Shown in pieces: positions 7,947 through 18,035 of a stretch of DNA of 64,000 nt. The position numbers and the translations under genes were made by a program. Source of the stretch: Desulforhopalus vacuolatus (GTDB lineage Bacteria > Desulfobacterota > Desulfobulbia > Desulfobulbales > Desulfocapsaceae); assembly GCF_016918505.1 (NCBI RefSeq), contig NZ_JAFFPZ010000001.1, forward strand, positions 124,001-188,000, given 5' to 3'. The stretch's first letter is position 1. Each line of letters starts with the position of its first letter. Below the pieces are notes generated by a model. The model was not told where the DNA came from and did no database searches. It saw nothing but the letters and a program-made list of their open reading frames with translations.

Positions 7947-9911
7947 TCAGGGAGCCGGGCGAACAGCGTTCGGAAGAATTGAAAACGGTGCCATCGGGGC
8001 ATCAAGCAGCGACCCGAAAGTGCGAAAGAGTTCCGCCTCCCTGACAGTGATTTGCCTGTCCGCAACAATCACCTGCCGACAGCCCTGCAGCAACCTTTTC
8101 TTTGTCGCCGGTTTCAGCCGGGCAAGGGTATACAGCGCCCGCTCAAGTGTGGAATACTCCGGCATTCGGGGCAGCAGCTTCACGCCCTGAATTCCCATGG
8201 CCTGCACCCCGGCGGCAAAACTTTCCGCAATCCCGCCAGCGTTCTTCTCTTGTACCTGTCCCGCAATGGCAAGAGTGGAAAGCAGGCAGCTGACAGCGTC
8301 TCTTCCGTTCATCAATTTCATAATGCGAATATCGGGCGCAAGACGCTTGCGCAGGAGGGAGAGGAAAACCCACTCCCGCAGTTCAATCCTGCCGTCCGCG
8401 TCCACAAGACGGCCAGCCAGTGTAAGATACTCCTCACTCTGCCGGGGACTCATACTGCGCAGCGCTGGCATGGCAAGATCAAAAAGGGGCAGACGCTGAG
8501 CCTCCGGAATATCGTATTCCAGCCACTTTTTGAGAAGCCGGAACATCTCCTGCGGCAGGTAATTACGCAGAAGCGTCCTGCTCTTTTCACTTTCCTCGAA
8601 AATCAACAGAAGGGGAAGGAGTCGGGCGGTACAGCTTTCACCCGCGAGGGAAAGGAGTTCCTGCGGAATCCCCTGTTTGAGAAGACGGCCAACCTTCGGA
8701 TCCATCTTCCGGTCTGTGTCCGCTCCATCCCGAAGGGCTGTAGAAGTGGCAATTCCCACCGCAGCAGCAAGAACTGTTTGTTTTCGAACAGACGTATCTG
8801 CCCCTGAAATAGCGGAAGATACCGGGCCAGTCTGTTTCCTTTTCTCAAACAGCCAGGCATCAAGCGTTCCATCCCAGGCAGGATCAATCGCCAGAATACG
8901 TTGTTCAAGCGGGGGATGGTCGGCAAGAGCAGCAGAAAACAGTTTGAATTTTTCTCTTCCCGCTGCCCCGAACATCATAAAGCCCATTTCCCGCGCCTTT
9001 TCCGAGCGCATGAAAGTGCCGGAACTCTGTGCCAGCAGACGTTTCAATGCGCCACCAATGGTATCACTGTCCCGGGTAAACTGTACTGCACCGGCATCGG
9101 CGAGAAATTCCCGCTGTCGAGACACCGCTGCCTTGAGCAACATGGATGCAAAATTTCCCCCAACGCCAACCAGCATAAGCAACAGATAAATAAAAAATAC
9201 TGTGGGCCCCGGCTTCGAGAGCGTACGGAATTTTGCCCTGGAAGAATTTGTCCCGGGCAGGCAGGCAGTGCCAAGCTGTGAAAGACCGGACAATGCCCCG
9301 GCCATTGCCACAAGACGCATATTGAGACGCATATCACCATTGAGGATATGGCTGAATTCATGACCGATTACCCCCTGCAGTTCTTTACGGGTAAAGTGAT
9401 CAAGTGCGCCCTGTGTGATCCCGATAACCGCCTCATCCGGAGTATTGCCAGCAGCAAAAGCATTCAGCCCCTGCTCTTCCCGCAGAAGGTAGACTGGAGG
9501 TACCGCCATCCCGGCGGCCAGCGCCATCTCCTCCACCACATTGAGAAGCTGCTTTTCAGAAAGGGTTGTGAGTATCTCCCTGTTGAGCAGTTGGCCGCCG
9601 ACAGATTCAGCAATACCTGCCCCGCCGCCCCGCCGGCAACTGATATAATTGAAAAAGGAGAAGAGAAAGACAACAGCAGAGATAACAGTGGCCGCCATCA
9701 GCGCGTGCAGCACAGGCCCCCCCGTACGGGACAGTGTACCTGCCATATTGTCGCCTGAAAAAAAGTAGATATGGCAGAAGCTGCTCACGAAGGGAATCAT
9801 GCCCAGGATGAACCAGTAGCAGAGAGAGACAACAAAAACGAGCAGGATGAAGTAAAGCAGGAGCCATCTCGTCCGGCGTCTGGCATTGTCCTGTTGTTGA
9901 AAAAAGTCCAT
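7947..9911 (-). CDS. M48 family (HtpX-like) membrane metallopeptidase
   Basis: A 654-residue membrane protease. Two N-terminal helices (about 15-40 and 70-92) precede the zinc site HEFSH (H184, E185, H188), with the downstream glutamate expected in the REFLADAGAVQFT stretch. Two more hydrophobic segments follow the HEXXH, as in HtpX. The C-terminal 250 residues contain two acidic TerB-like segments (DADGRIELREWVFLSLL and VADRQITVREAELF), an extension seen in some large M48 proteins. The family degrades misfolded membrane proteins. It lies downstream of lemA, a frequent M48 partner, and about 20-110 bases before the pseudoprotease gene. Confidence 0.9.
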   Translation of the reverse strand: MDFFQQQDNARRRTRWLLLYFILLVFVVSLCYWFILGMIPFVSSFCHIYFFSGDNMAGTLSRTGGPVLHALMAATVISAVVFLFSFFNYISCRRGGGAGIAESVGGQLLNREILTTLSEKQLLNVVEEMALAAGMAVPPVYLLREEQGLNAFAAGNTPDEAVIGITQGALDHFTRKELQGVIGHEFSHILNGDMRLNMRLVAMAGALSGLSQLGTACLPGTNSSRAKFRTLSKPGPTVFFIYLLLMLVGVGGNFASMLLKAAVSRQREFLADAGAVQFTRDSDTIGGALKRLLAQSSGTFMRSEKAREMGFMMFGAAGREKFKLFSAALADHPPLEQRILAIDPAWDGTLDAWLFEKRKQTGPVSSAISGADTSVRKQTVLAAAVGIATSTALRDGADTDRKMDPKVGRLLKQGIPQELLSLAGESCTARLLPLLLIFEESEKSRTLLRNYLPQEMFRLLKKWLEYDIPEAQRLPLFDLAMPALRSMSPRQSEEYLTLAGRLVDADGRIELREWVFLSLLRKRLAPDIRIMKLMNGRDAVSCLLSTLAIAGQVQEKNAGGIAESFAAGVQAMGIQGVKLLPRMPEYSTLERALYTLARLKPATKKRLLQGCRQVIVADRQITVREAELFRTFGSLLDAPMAPFSILPNAVRPAP

Positions 9912-9993
9912 TGTCCCGGGGAGAGGGCAGAATTGCCTGGAAACAAAAAAGCAACAGTTGCATACGCCGTCCGGAGTACCGCTTCTGCTGCCG

Positions 9994-10078
9994 GGAACAT
10001 CGAATAATTGCCTGTGTTCTTCGTTCCAGTCAAAAATTATCTTCGAAGGAAGTGCCAGACTCCGATATCAGGGTACCC
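9994..10078. repeat. Dispersed intergenic repeat A, short copy
   Basis: Between lemA and the M48 gene. GGAACATCGAATAATTGCC, TTCTTCGTTCCAGTC, GTGCCAGACTCCGATATC and a closing GGGTACCC align with the copies at 17664 and 54202. The right half of the element is missing. Confidence 0.65.
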
Positions 10079-10135
10079 ATCAATCACACAGGTGATGAAC
10101 AGTAAGGCGGTATACGTACCTTCACGAAATTCTTT

Positions 10136-10729
10136 TCAGAAGGAGACCTTCGGCGGTGCCTGAATCTGTTCATGATCTTCAAACTCAAGGAGCTGTGCAG
10201 GTTTGAAGTGGAACATATCACTCACCACACTGGCCGGAAAACTTTCCCGCGTAGTGTTATACATGGTAACGGCATCATTATACCCCTGACGGGCAAAGGC
10301 CACCTTGTTTTCTGTAGAGGAGATTTCCTCACTCAAAGCCATCATGCTGGTACTGGCTTTCAGTTCGGGATACGCCTCAACAACCAGGTTGAATCGGCTG
10401 AGGGCACCCTGCAACTGCGATTCCGATGTATTGAGGCGACCCATAACCTCTGCATCCTCAGGGTTTTCTCCCGCCTGCTGCAAATTCCTGACCGCCGTGT
10501 TCCGCAGATCAGTGATCTCGGTCAGTGTTTCGCGCTCATGTTTAAGATAGCCTTTTGCAACTTCGACAAGGTTGGGAATGAGATCATGGCGACGTTTGAG
10601 CTGTACCTCAATCTGGGCAAAGGCATTCTTACTGCGGTTGCGCAGGACAATGAGACGATTATAGAGACTGACAAGGAGCATGGTCAGCCCGGCAAGGATA
10701 GCAGAAATGATAATCAGGGCAAGAAACAT
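10136..10729 (-). CDS. LemA family protein
   Basis: A 197-residue protein with one N-terminal membrane helix (MFLALIIISAILAGLTMLL) and the LemA core: LYNRLIVLRNRSKNAFAQI, then LKRRHDLIPNLVEVAKGYL. The remainder is long helices predicted to form a coiled bundle outside the membrane. The ORF continues upstream to 11053, but AGGAG seven bases before this ATG and the immediate membrane helix fix the start here. LemA function is unclear; it is often next to HtpX-type M48 peptidases, as here, so a shared role in membrane-protein quality control is likely. Confidence 0.92.
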   Translation of the reverse strand: MFLALIIISAILAGLTMLLVSLYNRLIVLRNRSKNAFAQIEVQLKRRHDLIPNLVEVAKGYLKHERETLTEITDLRNTAVRNLQQAGENPEDAEVMGRLNTSESQLQGALSRFNLVVEAYPELKASTSMMALSEEISSTENKVAFARQGYNDAVTMYNTTRESFPASVVSDMFHFKPAQLLEFEDHEQIQAPPKVSF

Positions 10730-10773
10730 CAACGTTCTCCTGAACACAGAATGTGGTGTAACTTTTTCATAAT

Positions 10774-10825
10774 GGAATCTTGAATAATGAGCGATTGCGA
10801 TCACATTCAAGACATAAGGGTACCC
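10774..10825. repeat. Remnant of dispersed repeat A
   Basis: Upstream of lemA. GGAATCTTGAATAATGAGC resembles the left end of repeat A, and GGGTACCC at 10818-10825 resembles its end motif. Most of the element body is absent. Confidence 0.45.
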
Positions 10826-10936
10826 ATAACAGGGAATGTACTGTAACCAGGAAAATACGTTCCTGGTTAATCGACAAAAGCCCAACAATTCGATATTATA
10901 GCAGAAATTTTTTAAAATATCACGAGGAAGAAAATC

Positions 10937-11356
10937 ATGCCGATCATAATCAGTAACAATGTCATTCTCAATGATGACGAGGTCGAAATAAGTGCTGTTC
11001 GCGCACAGGGAGCCGGCGGACAAAACGTTAACAAAGTTGCCACGGCCGTCCATCTGCGCTTCAACATCAACGCTTCATCCCTGCCTGATTTCTACAAAGA
11101 GCGTCTCCTGGCAAAGAGTGACGGACGAATCACTGCCGATGGCGTGGTGATCATCAAGGCACGGCAGCACCGCAGTCAATTGCAGAACAGAGAGGAAGCA
11201 GTTACCCGCCTTGTTGAACTGATACAGAGTGTGGCGATTACACTCAAGAAAAGACGTCCGACCCGGCCGGGACGGGCATCGAAAGAGAAACGGCTGCGGG
11301 GAAAAAACCACCGCAGCCGGGTAAAAAAAATGCGCGGGAAGGTCCACGACGAGTAA
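10937..11356 (+). CDS. arfB: Alternative ribosome-rescue factor, ArfB/YaeJ-like
   Basis: A 139-residue peptidyl-tRNA hydrolase that frees ribosomes stalled on mRNAs without a stop codon. The release-factor GGQ motif is at residues 27-29 ([11 protein letters not shown]). The C-terminal tail is strongly basic ([20 protein letters not shown] and onward), the part that enters the empty mRNA channel in ArfB. Length matches ArfB and is too short for RF1/RF2. GAGGAAG precedes the ATG at good spacing. Convergent with hisA, 18 bases away. Confidence 0.93.
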   Translation: MPIIISNNVILNDDEVEISAVRAQGAGGQNVNKVATAVHLRFNINASSLPDFYKERLLAKSDGRITADGVVIIKARQHRSQLQNREEAVTRLVELIQSVAITLKKRRPTRPGRASKEKRLRGKNHRSRVKKMRGKVHDE

Positions 11357-11374
11357 AGAGTACCGTGAAAAAAC

Positions 11375-12127
11375 TCACCTGGAGGAGGCAGCAACCTCAC
11401 TGTAGTGCAGCCCGCTACCACCAAAGATATCAAGAGCGCTGCCAACGGTGTAGTCGAGGCGACCGCCGCCCAGCTCCTCAATAAGATGAATATCTTCCCT
11501 GCAGCTTATTCCCCCCGCGTAGGTGGCGGGAATTGGGGAGAGTCGGCCGAGGCGGGCAACCAGCTCCCGCTCTACCCCCCGGCACTTCCCTTCCACATCC
11601 ACCGCATGAATAAGGAATTCGGCGCAAAATGCCGACAGCTCCTGTAATATGCTGCTGTTTACCACCACCTTTGTAAACTTCTGCCAGCGGTCGGTGACGA
11701 TATAGTAATCATCAGCTTTCCGGCGACAACTGAGGTCCAGAACCAGTCGTTCCGCCCCCACCGCGTCAACAATTTTCCTGAGACTTTCCATATCAATTTC
11801 ACCGTCCTTAAAGACTGCAGAGGTGACAATAACATGAGATGCCCCGGCCTCAATCCAGCTGGCGGCATTTTCAGCGTTGACACCGCCGCCGAGCTGCATT
11901 CCTCCCGGCCAGGCCGCCAGCGCCTCTTTTGCCGCAGTGTCATTCCCTGCGCCAAGCTTGATAATATGCCCTCCGGTCAAAGTATCCCGGCGGTAGAGTT
12001 CGGCAAACCAGGCTGGCGGCTTTTCGGCAACAAAGTTGGTATCGGGGATGGCAGTGTCGGTCAGTGAACCACCGACAATTTGTTTGACAACACCGTCGTG
12101 AAGATCAATACAGGGACGAAATTTCAT
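11375..12127 (-). CDS. hisA: HisA, eukaryotic-type ProFAR isomerase
   Basis: A 250-residue TIM-barrel protein that starts MKFRPCIDLHDGVVKQIVGG and carries LGAGND, MQLGGGVN, DLSCRRK and ATYAGGISC. This is the pattern of the plant/fungal-type phosphoribosylformimino-AICAR-phosphate isomerase (TIGR02129), which is distinct from the usual bacterial HisA but found in some bacteria. It would catalyse the fourth step of histidine synthesis. No other his gene is nearby. The open frame extends to 12217, but the family start is at MKFRPCID. The site before the ATG (AACAGG) is weak. Confidence 0.88.
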   Translation of the reverse strand: MKFRPCIDLHDGVVKQIVGGSLTDTAIPDTNFVAEKPPAWFAELYRRDTLTGGHIIKLGAGNDTAAKEALAAWPGGMQLGGGVNAENAASWIEAGASHVIVTSAVFKDGEIDMESLRKIVDAVGAERLVLDLSCRRKADDYYIVTDRWQKFTKVVVNSSILQELSAFCAEFLIHAVDVEGKCRGVERELVARLGRLSPIPATYAGGISCREDIHLIEELGGGRLDYTVGSALDIFGGSGLHYSEVAASSR

Positions 12128-12164
12128 AGCCTGTTCAGGGTTGGAGGGAAAAAAGGGGAATAAT

Positions 12165-12203
12165 AAAAAAGGGCAGAACGTCCTTAAAGAACGCTCTGCC
12201 CCT
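12165..12203 (-). terminator. Intrinsic terminator of the P-loop gene
   Basis: On the minus strand: GGGGCAGAGCGT, a nine-base loop, ACGTTCTGCCC, then a T-run. It lies about 30 bases after the stop of the gene at 12232 and just upstream of hisA. Confidence 0.85.
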
Positions 12204-12231
12204 TTCAAAGACACCATCGAAGGGCGAAAAA

Positions 12232-12915
12232 TCAGCCCTTCTTGATCAGCATGGTGGAGGGATCCAGGTGAAGTGAGGTTCCAACCTTCACCTTGGAGGA
12301 ATCGCTCTTGAGAATATCCAGAGTAATCTCTTTTTCCGCCGGGCTGATGAACAGTACGTTGTTAAAGAGGTCTTCGATTTCATTACAGGGTGCCGGAACA
12401 CCGGAAGCACTCTTCCGGTCATCCTCGCGATGACTGGTGGCAGAGAACCATGCCATCTGCAGATTGCGCTCTTTGATAAAGGCAATCAACTCTTCCAGGT
12501 CAGAACGGGAACAGTTTTCGAAATCATAGTCATCAATAATCAAACAGTCCGGGCTGAAAATGTCCTGATCCACCAGGTCATTAAAACGCTCGGCAAGCAG
12601 AGCTTTGGAGAAAGAGCTCTCTTGAAAGGTCATGATCATGCGCTGCTTCATGATCCCGGGGATCTCTTCAATATCCTCGCCGTTGATGGTACGCAGCAGA
12701 TCTTCATACCAGGTACGGGTCTTTTCCACACCTGCACCGATGGCAACGTGCAGTACCTTATTTCCCTGAAGCATATTGTCCAGAGCAAACTGTACCAGAA
12801 TAGCAGTCTTCCCAAGACCGGCGCGGGCTATGACCAGGCCGATGGAGGGGTCTTGTGTTGAGGCGCTGATATCCAGCGCGTGCAGGGGGGCTTTCTCGTT
12901 CAATTGACTTCCCAT
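12232..12915 (-). CDS. Uncharacterised P-loop ATPase-like protein
   Basis: A 227-residue cytoplasmic protein with a Walker A motif (ARAGLGKTA, residues 30-38) and a Walker B-like strand (CLIIDDYDFEN, near residue 125). Between them is a run reading VLHVAIGAGVEKTRTWYEDL. The arrangement recalls RecA/KaiC-like ATPases without further domains. I recognise it only as a conserved hypothetical of Desulfobacterota-like genomes. It follows fusA on the same strand after about 125 bases and ends in its own terminator. Confidence 0.7.
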   Translation of the reverse strand: MGSQLNEKAPLHALDISASTQDPSIGLVIARAGLGKTAILVQFALDNMLQGNKVLHVAIGAGVEKTRTWYEDLLRTINGEDIEEIPGIMKQRMIMTFQESSFSKALLAERFNDLVDQDIFSPDCLIIDDYDFENCSRSDLEELIAFIKERNLQMAWFSATSHREDDRKSASGVPAPCNEIEDLFNNVLFISPAEKEITLDILKSDSSKVKVGTSLHLDPSTMLIKKG

Positions 12916-13040
12916 GAGTTACCTCATTTATAATGGATAGCTCCCGCATAAGACTTCACCAGGTGGAGCAGCGGGAGACATTCTTATAGTCTACTCCCTG
13001 ACACAAAAAATATCAGGAATACCGTGTTCAAGCGTTGAAA

Positions 13041-15128
13041 TCAGCCGTTCTTACGTTCTTCTTCATATTTCTTGATCAGTTCATCTCCAACGCTTTTCGG
13101 AACCGGCTTAAAGTTGGCAAATTCCATGGTAAACTCAGCCTTACCCTGAGTAAGTGAGCGCAGATTGGTGGAATAACCAAACATTTCAGAGAGCGGGACC
13201 TCGGCCTCAATAACAGAATAACTGCCATCTTCGTTCGTCCCGATAATCATACCGCGACGCTGATTGATAGAACCCATTACAGGACCCTGAAACTCACTGG
13301 GGACTTCAACCGCAACTTTCATGATCGGCTCCATAATGGTCGGTTTTGCCTTCATGTAGCCCTCACGGAAAGCCCCTGCAGATGCGAGCTGGAAGGCAAC
13401 GTCGGAAGAGTCAACGGCATGGAAGGAACCGTCATTTACCGTACAGCGGACACCGACAATCGGAGCACCACAGAGTGCACCTTTTATCATCGACTTCTGA
13501 AAACCTTTATCACAGGAGCTGATGAATTCGCGGGGAATGGAACCACCGACGATCTTGTCAACAAACTCGTAATCACCCTCTTCCATCGGCTCCATAAAAC
13601 CGGCAACGCGACCGAACTGACCGGAACCACCGGTCTGTTTCTTGTGGGTGTAGTTGAAGTCAGCATGCTGGCTGATAGTTTCACGATAGGCAACCTGCGG
13701 GGCACCAACCGCAACCTCAGCCTGGTATTCACGCTTCATCCGTTCAATATAAACCTCAAGATGCAGCTCACCCATCCCGGAGATAATAGTCTCACCGGTT
13801 TCATGGTCAACGAAGGTTTTGAACGTTGGGTCTTCCTTGGTAAAACGGTTCAACGCCTTGGACATGTTGACCTGAGCCTTGTTATCCGCCGGAACAATGG
13901 CAAGCGAGATAACCGGTTCGGGGATGTGCATGGAGGTCATGGAAACGTTTATACCTTCAGTGGTGAAGGTATCACCAGAGGCACAGTCAACTCCAAACAG
14001 GGCGACGATGTCGCCAGAACCACACTCATCGATTTCTTCCATCTCATCGGAATGCATCCGGCAGAGACGACCAACACGAACCTTTTTCCCGGTACGGCTG
14101 TTAATCACGGTGTCACCCTTGTGCAGTTCACCCTGATAGGTGCGCACATAGGTCAACTGGCCATAACGTCCGTCTTCCAGTTTGAAGGCCAGCATGATAA
14201 GGGGATCTTCCGGATTATTGGTAACTGCGAACTCTTTCTCCCCATCGTTCAAGTCAAGAGCGTTGTTGGTAATATCAGTCGGGGAGGGCAGGAAAAGTTC
14301 GACAGCCTCAAGCAGCAGTTGTACACCCTTGTTTTTGTAGGCGGAACCCATCATGACAGGGGTGAATTCAAGATCAATAGTACCCCGGCGGATGGCGCTG
14401 TAGATAAGTGCGGGATCGATATTATCACTTCCCTCAAGCAGAGCTTCCATCAGCTCTTCGGAGTACATGGAGACCTCTTCGAGCAGAGCCTCACGGCGTT
14501 CAGCGGCCTCATCGGCCATCTCTGCGGGGATTTCTTCCATACGGATGTTTTCCCCGTTGTCACCATCAAAATAAACCGCCTTCATAAGAATGAGATCGAC
14601 CATGCCCTGGAGGTTGGCTTCAAGGCCAATGGGCATCTGCACCAGGTGGGCGTTGAGGTCGAGTTTGTCCCGCAGCATGCCGGTAACTTTATAGGGATTT
14701 GCACCGGTACGGTCACATTTGTTGATGAAAGCAATGCGGGGAACATTATAGCGGGTCATCTGCCGATTAACAGTGATGGACTGGGACTGCACACCCGCAA
14801 CGGAGTCAAGAATCAGCACCGCTCCGTCGAGAACACGCAGCGCGCGCTCCACTTCCACGGTGAAGTCAACATGGCCGGGGGTGTCAATAATATTAATGTC
14901 AATATTTTTCCAGGTACAGTGTGTGGCAGCAGACTGAATGGTAATACCGCGCTCCCGCTCGAGTTCCATGGAGTCCATTGTTGCGCCGACACCATCTTTA
15001 CCACGAACCTCATGGATGGCATGAATTCTGTTAGTATAGAAAAGAATCCGCTCTGTCAGGGTCGTTTTCCCTGAATCAATATGAGCACTGATCCCGATGT
15101 TACGTACTTTGGACAAATCCTTGTTCAT
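13041..15128 (-). CDS. fusA: Translation elongation factor G
   Basis: A 695-residue GTPase that drives ribosomal translocation. G1 is [10 protein letters not shown] (residues 16-25), followed by the switch region [20 protein letters not shown], and [10 protein letters not shown]. Domains II-V are complete to [22 protein letters not shown]. Length matches the family. It is not in a str operon here (no rpsL, rpsG or tuf beside it), and the DSGKT form of G1 is typical of the second (FusA2-like) paralogue group; a second EF-G may exist elsewhere. The start is fixed by the conserved N-terminus [18 protein letters not shown]. Confidence 0.96.
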   Translation of the reverse strand: MNKDLSKVRNIGISAHIDSGKTTLTERILFYTNRIHAIHEVRGKDGVGATMDSMELERERGITIQSAATHCTWKNIDINIIDTPGHVDFTVEVERALRVLDGAVLILDSVAGVQSQSITVNRQMTRYNVPRIAFINKCDRTGANPYKVTGMLRDKLDLNAHLVQMPIGLEANLQGMVDLILMKAVYFDGDNGENIRMEEIPAEMADEAAERREALLEEVSMYSEELMEALLEGSDNIDPALIYSAIRRGTIDLEFTPVMMGSAYKNKGVQLLLEAVELFLPSPTDITNNALDLNDGEKEFAVTNNPEDPLIMLAFKLEDGRYGQLTYVRTYQGELHKGDTVINSRTGKKVRVGRLCRMHSDEMEEIDECGSGDIVALFGVDCASGDTFTTEGINVSMTSMHIPEPVISLAIVPADNKAQVNMSKALNRFTKEDPTFKTFVDHETGETIISGMGELHLEVYIERMKREYQAEVAVGAPQVAYRETISQHADFNYTHKKQTGGSGQFGRVAGFMEPMEEGDYEFVDKIVGGSIPREFISSCDKGFQKSMIKGALCGAPIVGVRCTVNDGSFHAVDSSDVAFQLASAGAFREGYMKAKPTIMEPIMKVAVEVPSEFQGPVMGSINQRRGMIIGTNEDGSYSVIEAEVPLSEMFGYSTNLRSLTQGKAEFTMEFANFKPVPKSVGDELIKKYEEERKNG

Positions 15129-15470
15129 CTGCTAACCTCTACAACGTTATTGGCCGGTGGCTCCGACCGCGCTTTTAGAAAGAAAAAGGGGGAGTGAAAA
15201 AATGAGAAATTCCGCTCGGATTCAGGATACAGCAAAAAGATTCTCTACAGGTATCTGCTTAATATTCCGGAGAAAAACTTTCGATTGCTGCAAAGAAACT
15301 GATAGAGATATCAATTATTCAAGGTTCCCGGAAGAGCCACAGCCTCCCTGTAACTCCCACCTTACAACCAGTTATCCTCCCGCAAAAGGGGGAAAATTTA
15401 CGAAAAATAATCCTGCAACATAGACGATGGTGGGGCAAATTACCAGCAAAAAAAAAGTGACAATGCCCTT
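15129..15470. other. Intergenic region upstream of fusA
   Basis: No gene recognised. It should carry the fusA promoter. Bases 15311-15329 (ATTATTCAAGGTTCCC) match the right end of repeat A. An 88-codon open frame on the plus strand has no homology I recognise and is not called. Confidence 0.5.
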
Positions 15471-15791
15471 TCAGCTGCCGTCCCAGCCGAAGCGGGTAAA
15501 ATCAATACAGCCGCCGGCATCAAATACAATGCCTTCTTCTTCAAGAAGCTGACGCTGCCAGAGATGTTCTCCCGAACTGCGGGGGGAGACTTTTCCCTCC
15601 CTGTTCACGACACGATGCCAGGGAAGATTGTATTTCCCGGCGGAGGAAGAGAGGAGCCGGGAAACCTGCCTGGCACCCCGGGGATTTCCAGCAAGAGTGG
15701 CAATGTCGCCATAGGTGGCAACCCGCCCTGCCGGAATTTTTTGCAGCAGGCATATTGCCTGCGAAGAAAACTGCTTCATAAAAGAACTCAC
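15471..15791 (-). CDS. Alkyltransferase-like (ATL) protein
   Basis: A 106-residue protein of the O6-alkylguanine-DNA alkyltransferase fold. The helix-turn-helix part (IPAGRVATYGDIATLAG, RGARQVSRLL) is intact, but the active-site PCHRV is PWHRV (LPWHRVVNREGK). The acceptor cysteine is therefore replaced by tryptophan, as in ATL proteins, which bind alkylated guanine and hand it to nucleotide excision repair without transferring the alkyl group. The start overlaps the ygiQ-like stop by four bases (ATGA), so the two genes are coupled. Confidence 0.9.
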   Translation of the reverse strand: MSSFMKQFSSQAICLLQKIPAGRVATYGDIATLAGNPRGARQVSRLLSSSAGKYNLPWHRVVNREGKVSPRSSGEHLWQRQLLEEEGIVFDAGGCIDFTRFGWDGS

Positions 15792-17590
15792 TCTTTTTTC
15801 TTCAGCTTCCGGTTTCTCTTTTGTTCTAAAACCCGCGCTGCGGGACCGCTCTTTCCCTGCGTTTTTTGAACATTTTTTCCCTGCCGCCGAGGAGGAAACT
15901 TCCCCGCTCTCGACCGGGCAACCAGTGCCCCCTTCTGTTTCTCTTTACGGGCAGTATCGCGCTCCACAAAGATCTTTTCACCAGTCTGAAAGTCACGCCC
16001 CGTGGCATACATCAGGGTGGACCATGTGGAGGGTGTCGGTGTGAAGATCTGCACCTGCTCTGGTGTCATTCCCAACTTTTCATGACAGAACACCCGGGTC
16101 TCCTCCATATCCCGCAGAGTACAGCCAGGATGTGCAGCGATGAAATAGTAGGTGAGGAACTGTTTTTTATCGGCCTCTTTTGAGAGACGGTCAAACTCTT
16201 TCTTAAACTTCAGAAGTTCCTCCATCTCAGGTTTCCCCATCAGTCGCAGCACTTTTTTGCTGGTATGCTCTGGAGCAAGTTTCAACTGACCGGAGACATG
16301 GTCATGACAGAGCTTCCGCATATAGCGCGTCCCGTTTTTGTGATCGGCGAAGATGAGATCCTGACGGATGCCTGAACTGACAAAAACTTTCTTCACCCCC
16401 TCTATCGCCTCAACTGCGGCCAGCAGATCAAGCTGTGCGCCGTGATCCGGCCGCAGAGAAGGGCAAACCGTCGGATAGAGGCAGCGCCGGTCGGCACAGG
16501 CACCCTTCTTCAGTTTTTTCTGGCACTCAAAACCATACATGTTGGCGGTAGGGCCACCGAGATCATGAATATATCCCTTGAAATCCGGCTGCGCCGCCAT
16601 CAACTTTGCCTCCCGAACAATCGACTCTTTACTCCGACTGCTCACCGTCCGCCCCTGGTGCACCGCTATTGAGCAGAAGTTACACTCGCCATAACAGCCG
16701 TAGTGCGAGGGAATGGAAAAACGCAGGGTCTCCATTGCACGCACCTCACCCTGTTGTGCATAGAAGGGATGTACCGCCCGTTCGTAATGGAGATCATGCA
16801 GTGCATCCATCTCCTCCCGCGTTGAGGGCAGAGGTGGTACAGACAGCACCAGCCAGCGATTGCCATATTTCTGACAGAGCGGTTTGGCAGTGATGGCGTC
16901 CATATTATTATAGAAGAGCTCAAAGCTGCGGGCGTATGCCGCCATACTGTCCCGTGTCTCTTCAAAGGAAGGCAGTTCAAGTCCGCGCGGTTCATCAAGA
17001 ATTCGGGCCAGCCCGCGAATCCCTTCAATCGACTCTCCGTCACGCAGAGCACAGGCAAACTCGAGAGCACTGTTGTGCCCCATACCAAAGATAAGGTAAT
17101 CCGCCTTGGCATCAAGAAGAATGGAACGCCGCATTTTGCGGCTGGTGGAGTCGTAGTGGGCAATGCGCCGCAGGCTCGCCTCAATCCCGCCGAGAAGGAT
17201 GGGCACCGTGTTCTTGAACCAGCGGCGAATGAGGTTGGTATATGTGATCACTGCCCGGTCGGGCCGGCGGGTGTTGTCACCGCCGGGGGTGTAATCGTCC
17301 CTTTGACGACGTTTGCCGGAAGCTGTGTAGTTGGCAACCATGGAATCCACCGCACCACCGGTCACCCCCCAAAAGAGGGTCGGCTCGCCGAGGCGGGAGA
17401 TATCTGCAGAGCTGTCGATATCCGGTTGAGCAAGTATCGCCACCTTGAATCCATGCGCAGTGAGATGGTGGCCGATAAGAGCAATCCCCATAAAAGGAGA
17501 ATCAATCCAGGTATCGCCGCTGACAAGAATAATATCTGGACGATCCCAGCCGAGCTCGTCCATCTCCTGCCGTGTTGTGGGAAGAAACAT
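15788..17590 (-). CDS. YgiQ family radical SAM protein
   Basis: A 600-residue protein with an N-terminal cobalamin-like binding fold (LVSGDTWIDSPFMGIALIGH and onward) and a radical SAM core whose iron-sulfur cysteines are CYGECNFC (HYGCYGECNFCSIAVHQGR). Later family motifs, such as LAPEHTSKKVLRLMGKP and the TPTPSTWSTLMYATG stretch, are present. The substrate is not known. The C-terminal 60 residues are very basic (RRQGKNVQKTQGK, KRNRKLKKKE). It lies upstream of, and overlaps, the ATL gene. Confidence 0.93.
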   Translation of the reverse strand: MFLPTTRQEMDELGWDRPDIILVSGDTWIDSPFMGIALIGHHLTAHGFKVAILAQPDIDSSADISRLGEPTLFWGVTGGAVDSMVANYTASGKRRQRDDYTPGGDNTRRPDRAVITYTNLIRRWFKNTVPILLGGIEASLRRIAHYDSTSRKMRRSILLDAKADYLIFGMGHNSALEFACALRDGESIEGIRGLARILDEPRGLELPSFEETRDSMAAYARSFELFYNNMDAITAKPLCQKYGNRWLVLSVPPLPSTREEMDALHDLHYERAVHPFYAQQGEVRAMETLRFSIPSHYGCYGECNFCSIAVHQGRTVSSRSKESIVREAKLMAAQPDFKGYIHDLGGPTANMYGFECQKKLKKGACADRRCLYPTVCPSLRPDHGAQLDLLAAVEAIEGVKKVFVSSGIRQDLIFADHKNGTRYMRKLCHDHVSGQLKLAPEHTSKKVLRLMGKPEMEELLKFKKEFDRLSKEADKKQFLTYYFIAAHPGCTLRDMEETRVFCHEKLGMTPEQVQIFTPTPSTWSTLMYATGRDFQTGEKIFVERDTARKEKQKGALVARSRAGKFPPRRQGKNVQKTQGKSGPAARVLEQKRNRKLKKKE

Positions 17591-18035
17591 AAAAAATTAC
17601 CTCGTAAAGGGTGCACGCTCCGAATCTTCAACAACAAATCGGGCAGTGCAGAAAATAAGGGCATCTTGCATAATCGCCCATCTTTTTTGTTCCAGTCAAA
17701 AAAATATCCCTGGAGGGAAGCGCCAGACTTCGATATCGAAGGTACAGGCGGATAAATTTTCTGCTGTGCCTCGAATATGAACGAAATACAAAATTATTCA
17801 AGGTACCTACTGTATAAGGATGAAAAAAAAGTAATCTATCCTTTTTAGAAAGACAGACAACTGGGAAAAAATCACATCTGCATTTTTTTTCGCGAACAGT
17901 TTCTGAAAGTTCACACCAGTATCCCTGCACAGACTTTTTTTTCGTCCTGCTCTACTGTATAGTTCCATATTCCCTGGAGCTTCAGGTTTCAAGGTACCCC
18001 AAAGAATCTTTCAGCAATTTTACAGGAGCAGAAAT
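17591..18035. repeat. Intergenic region with repeat A copy (17664-17807) and a second end (17985-17999)
   Basis: A near full-length repeat A runs from CTTGCATAATCGCCCATC to TTATTCAAGGTACC. Its body (GCGCCAGACTTCGATATC, GGTACAGGCGG, GTGCCTCGAATATGAACGA) is closely related to the copies at 46378 and 54202. A further end motif, GGTTTCAAGGTACCC, closes the region just before the aroC ribosome site. No gene is seen. Confidence 0.7.

Noticed and set aside
10730-11053. N-terminal extension of lemA
   Set aside because: The extension overlaps the arfB start and repeat A, and AGGAG is placed correctly for the shorter start.
13419-15074. A 551-codon open frame opposite fusA
   Set aside because: Antisense shadow of a highly conserved gene; composition is that of a reverse-frame translation and no domain is recognisable.
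15157-15423. 88-codon frame upstream of fusA
   Set aside because: No homology, includes a repeat-A end, and lies in the expected fusA promoter region.
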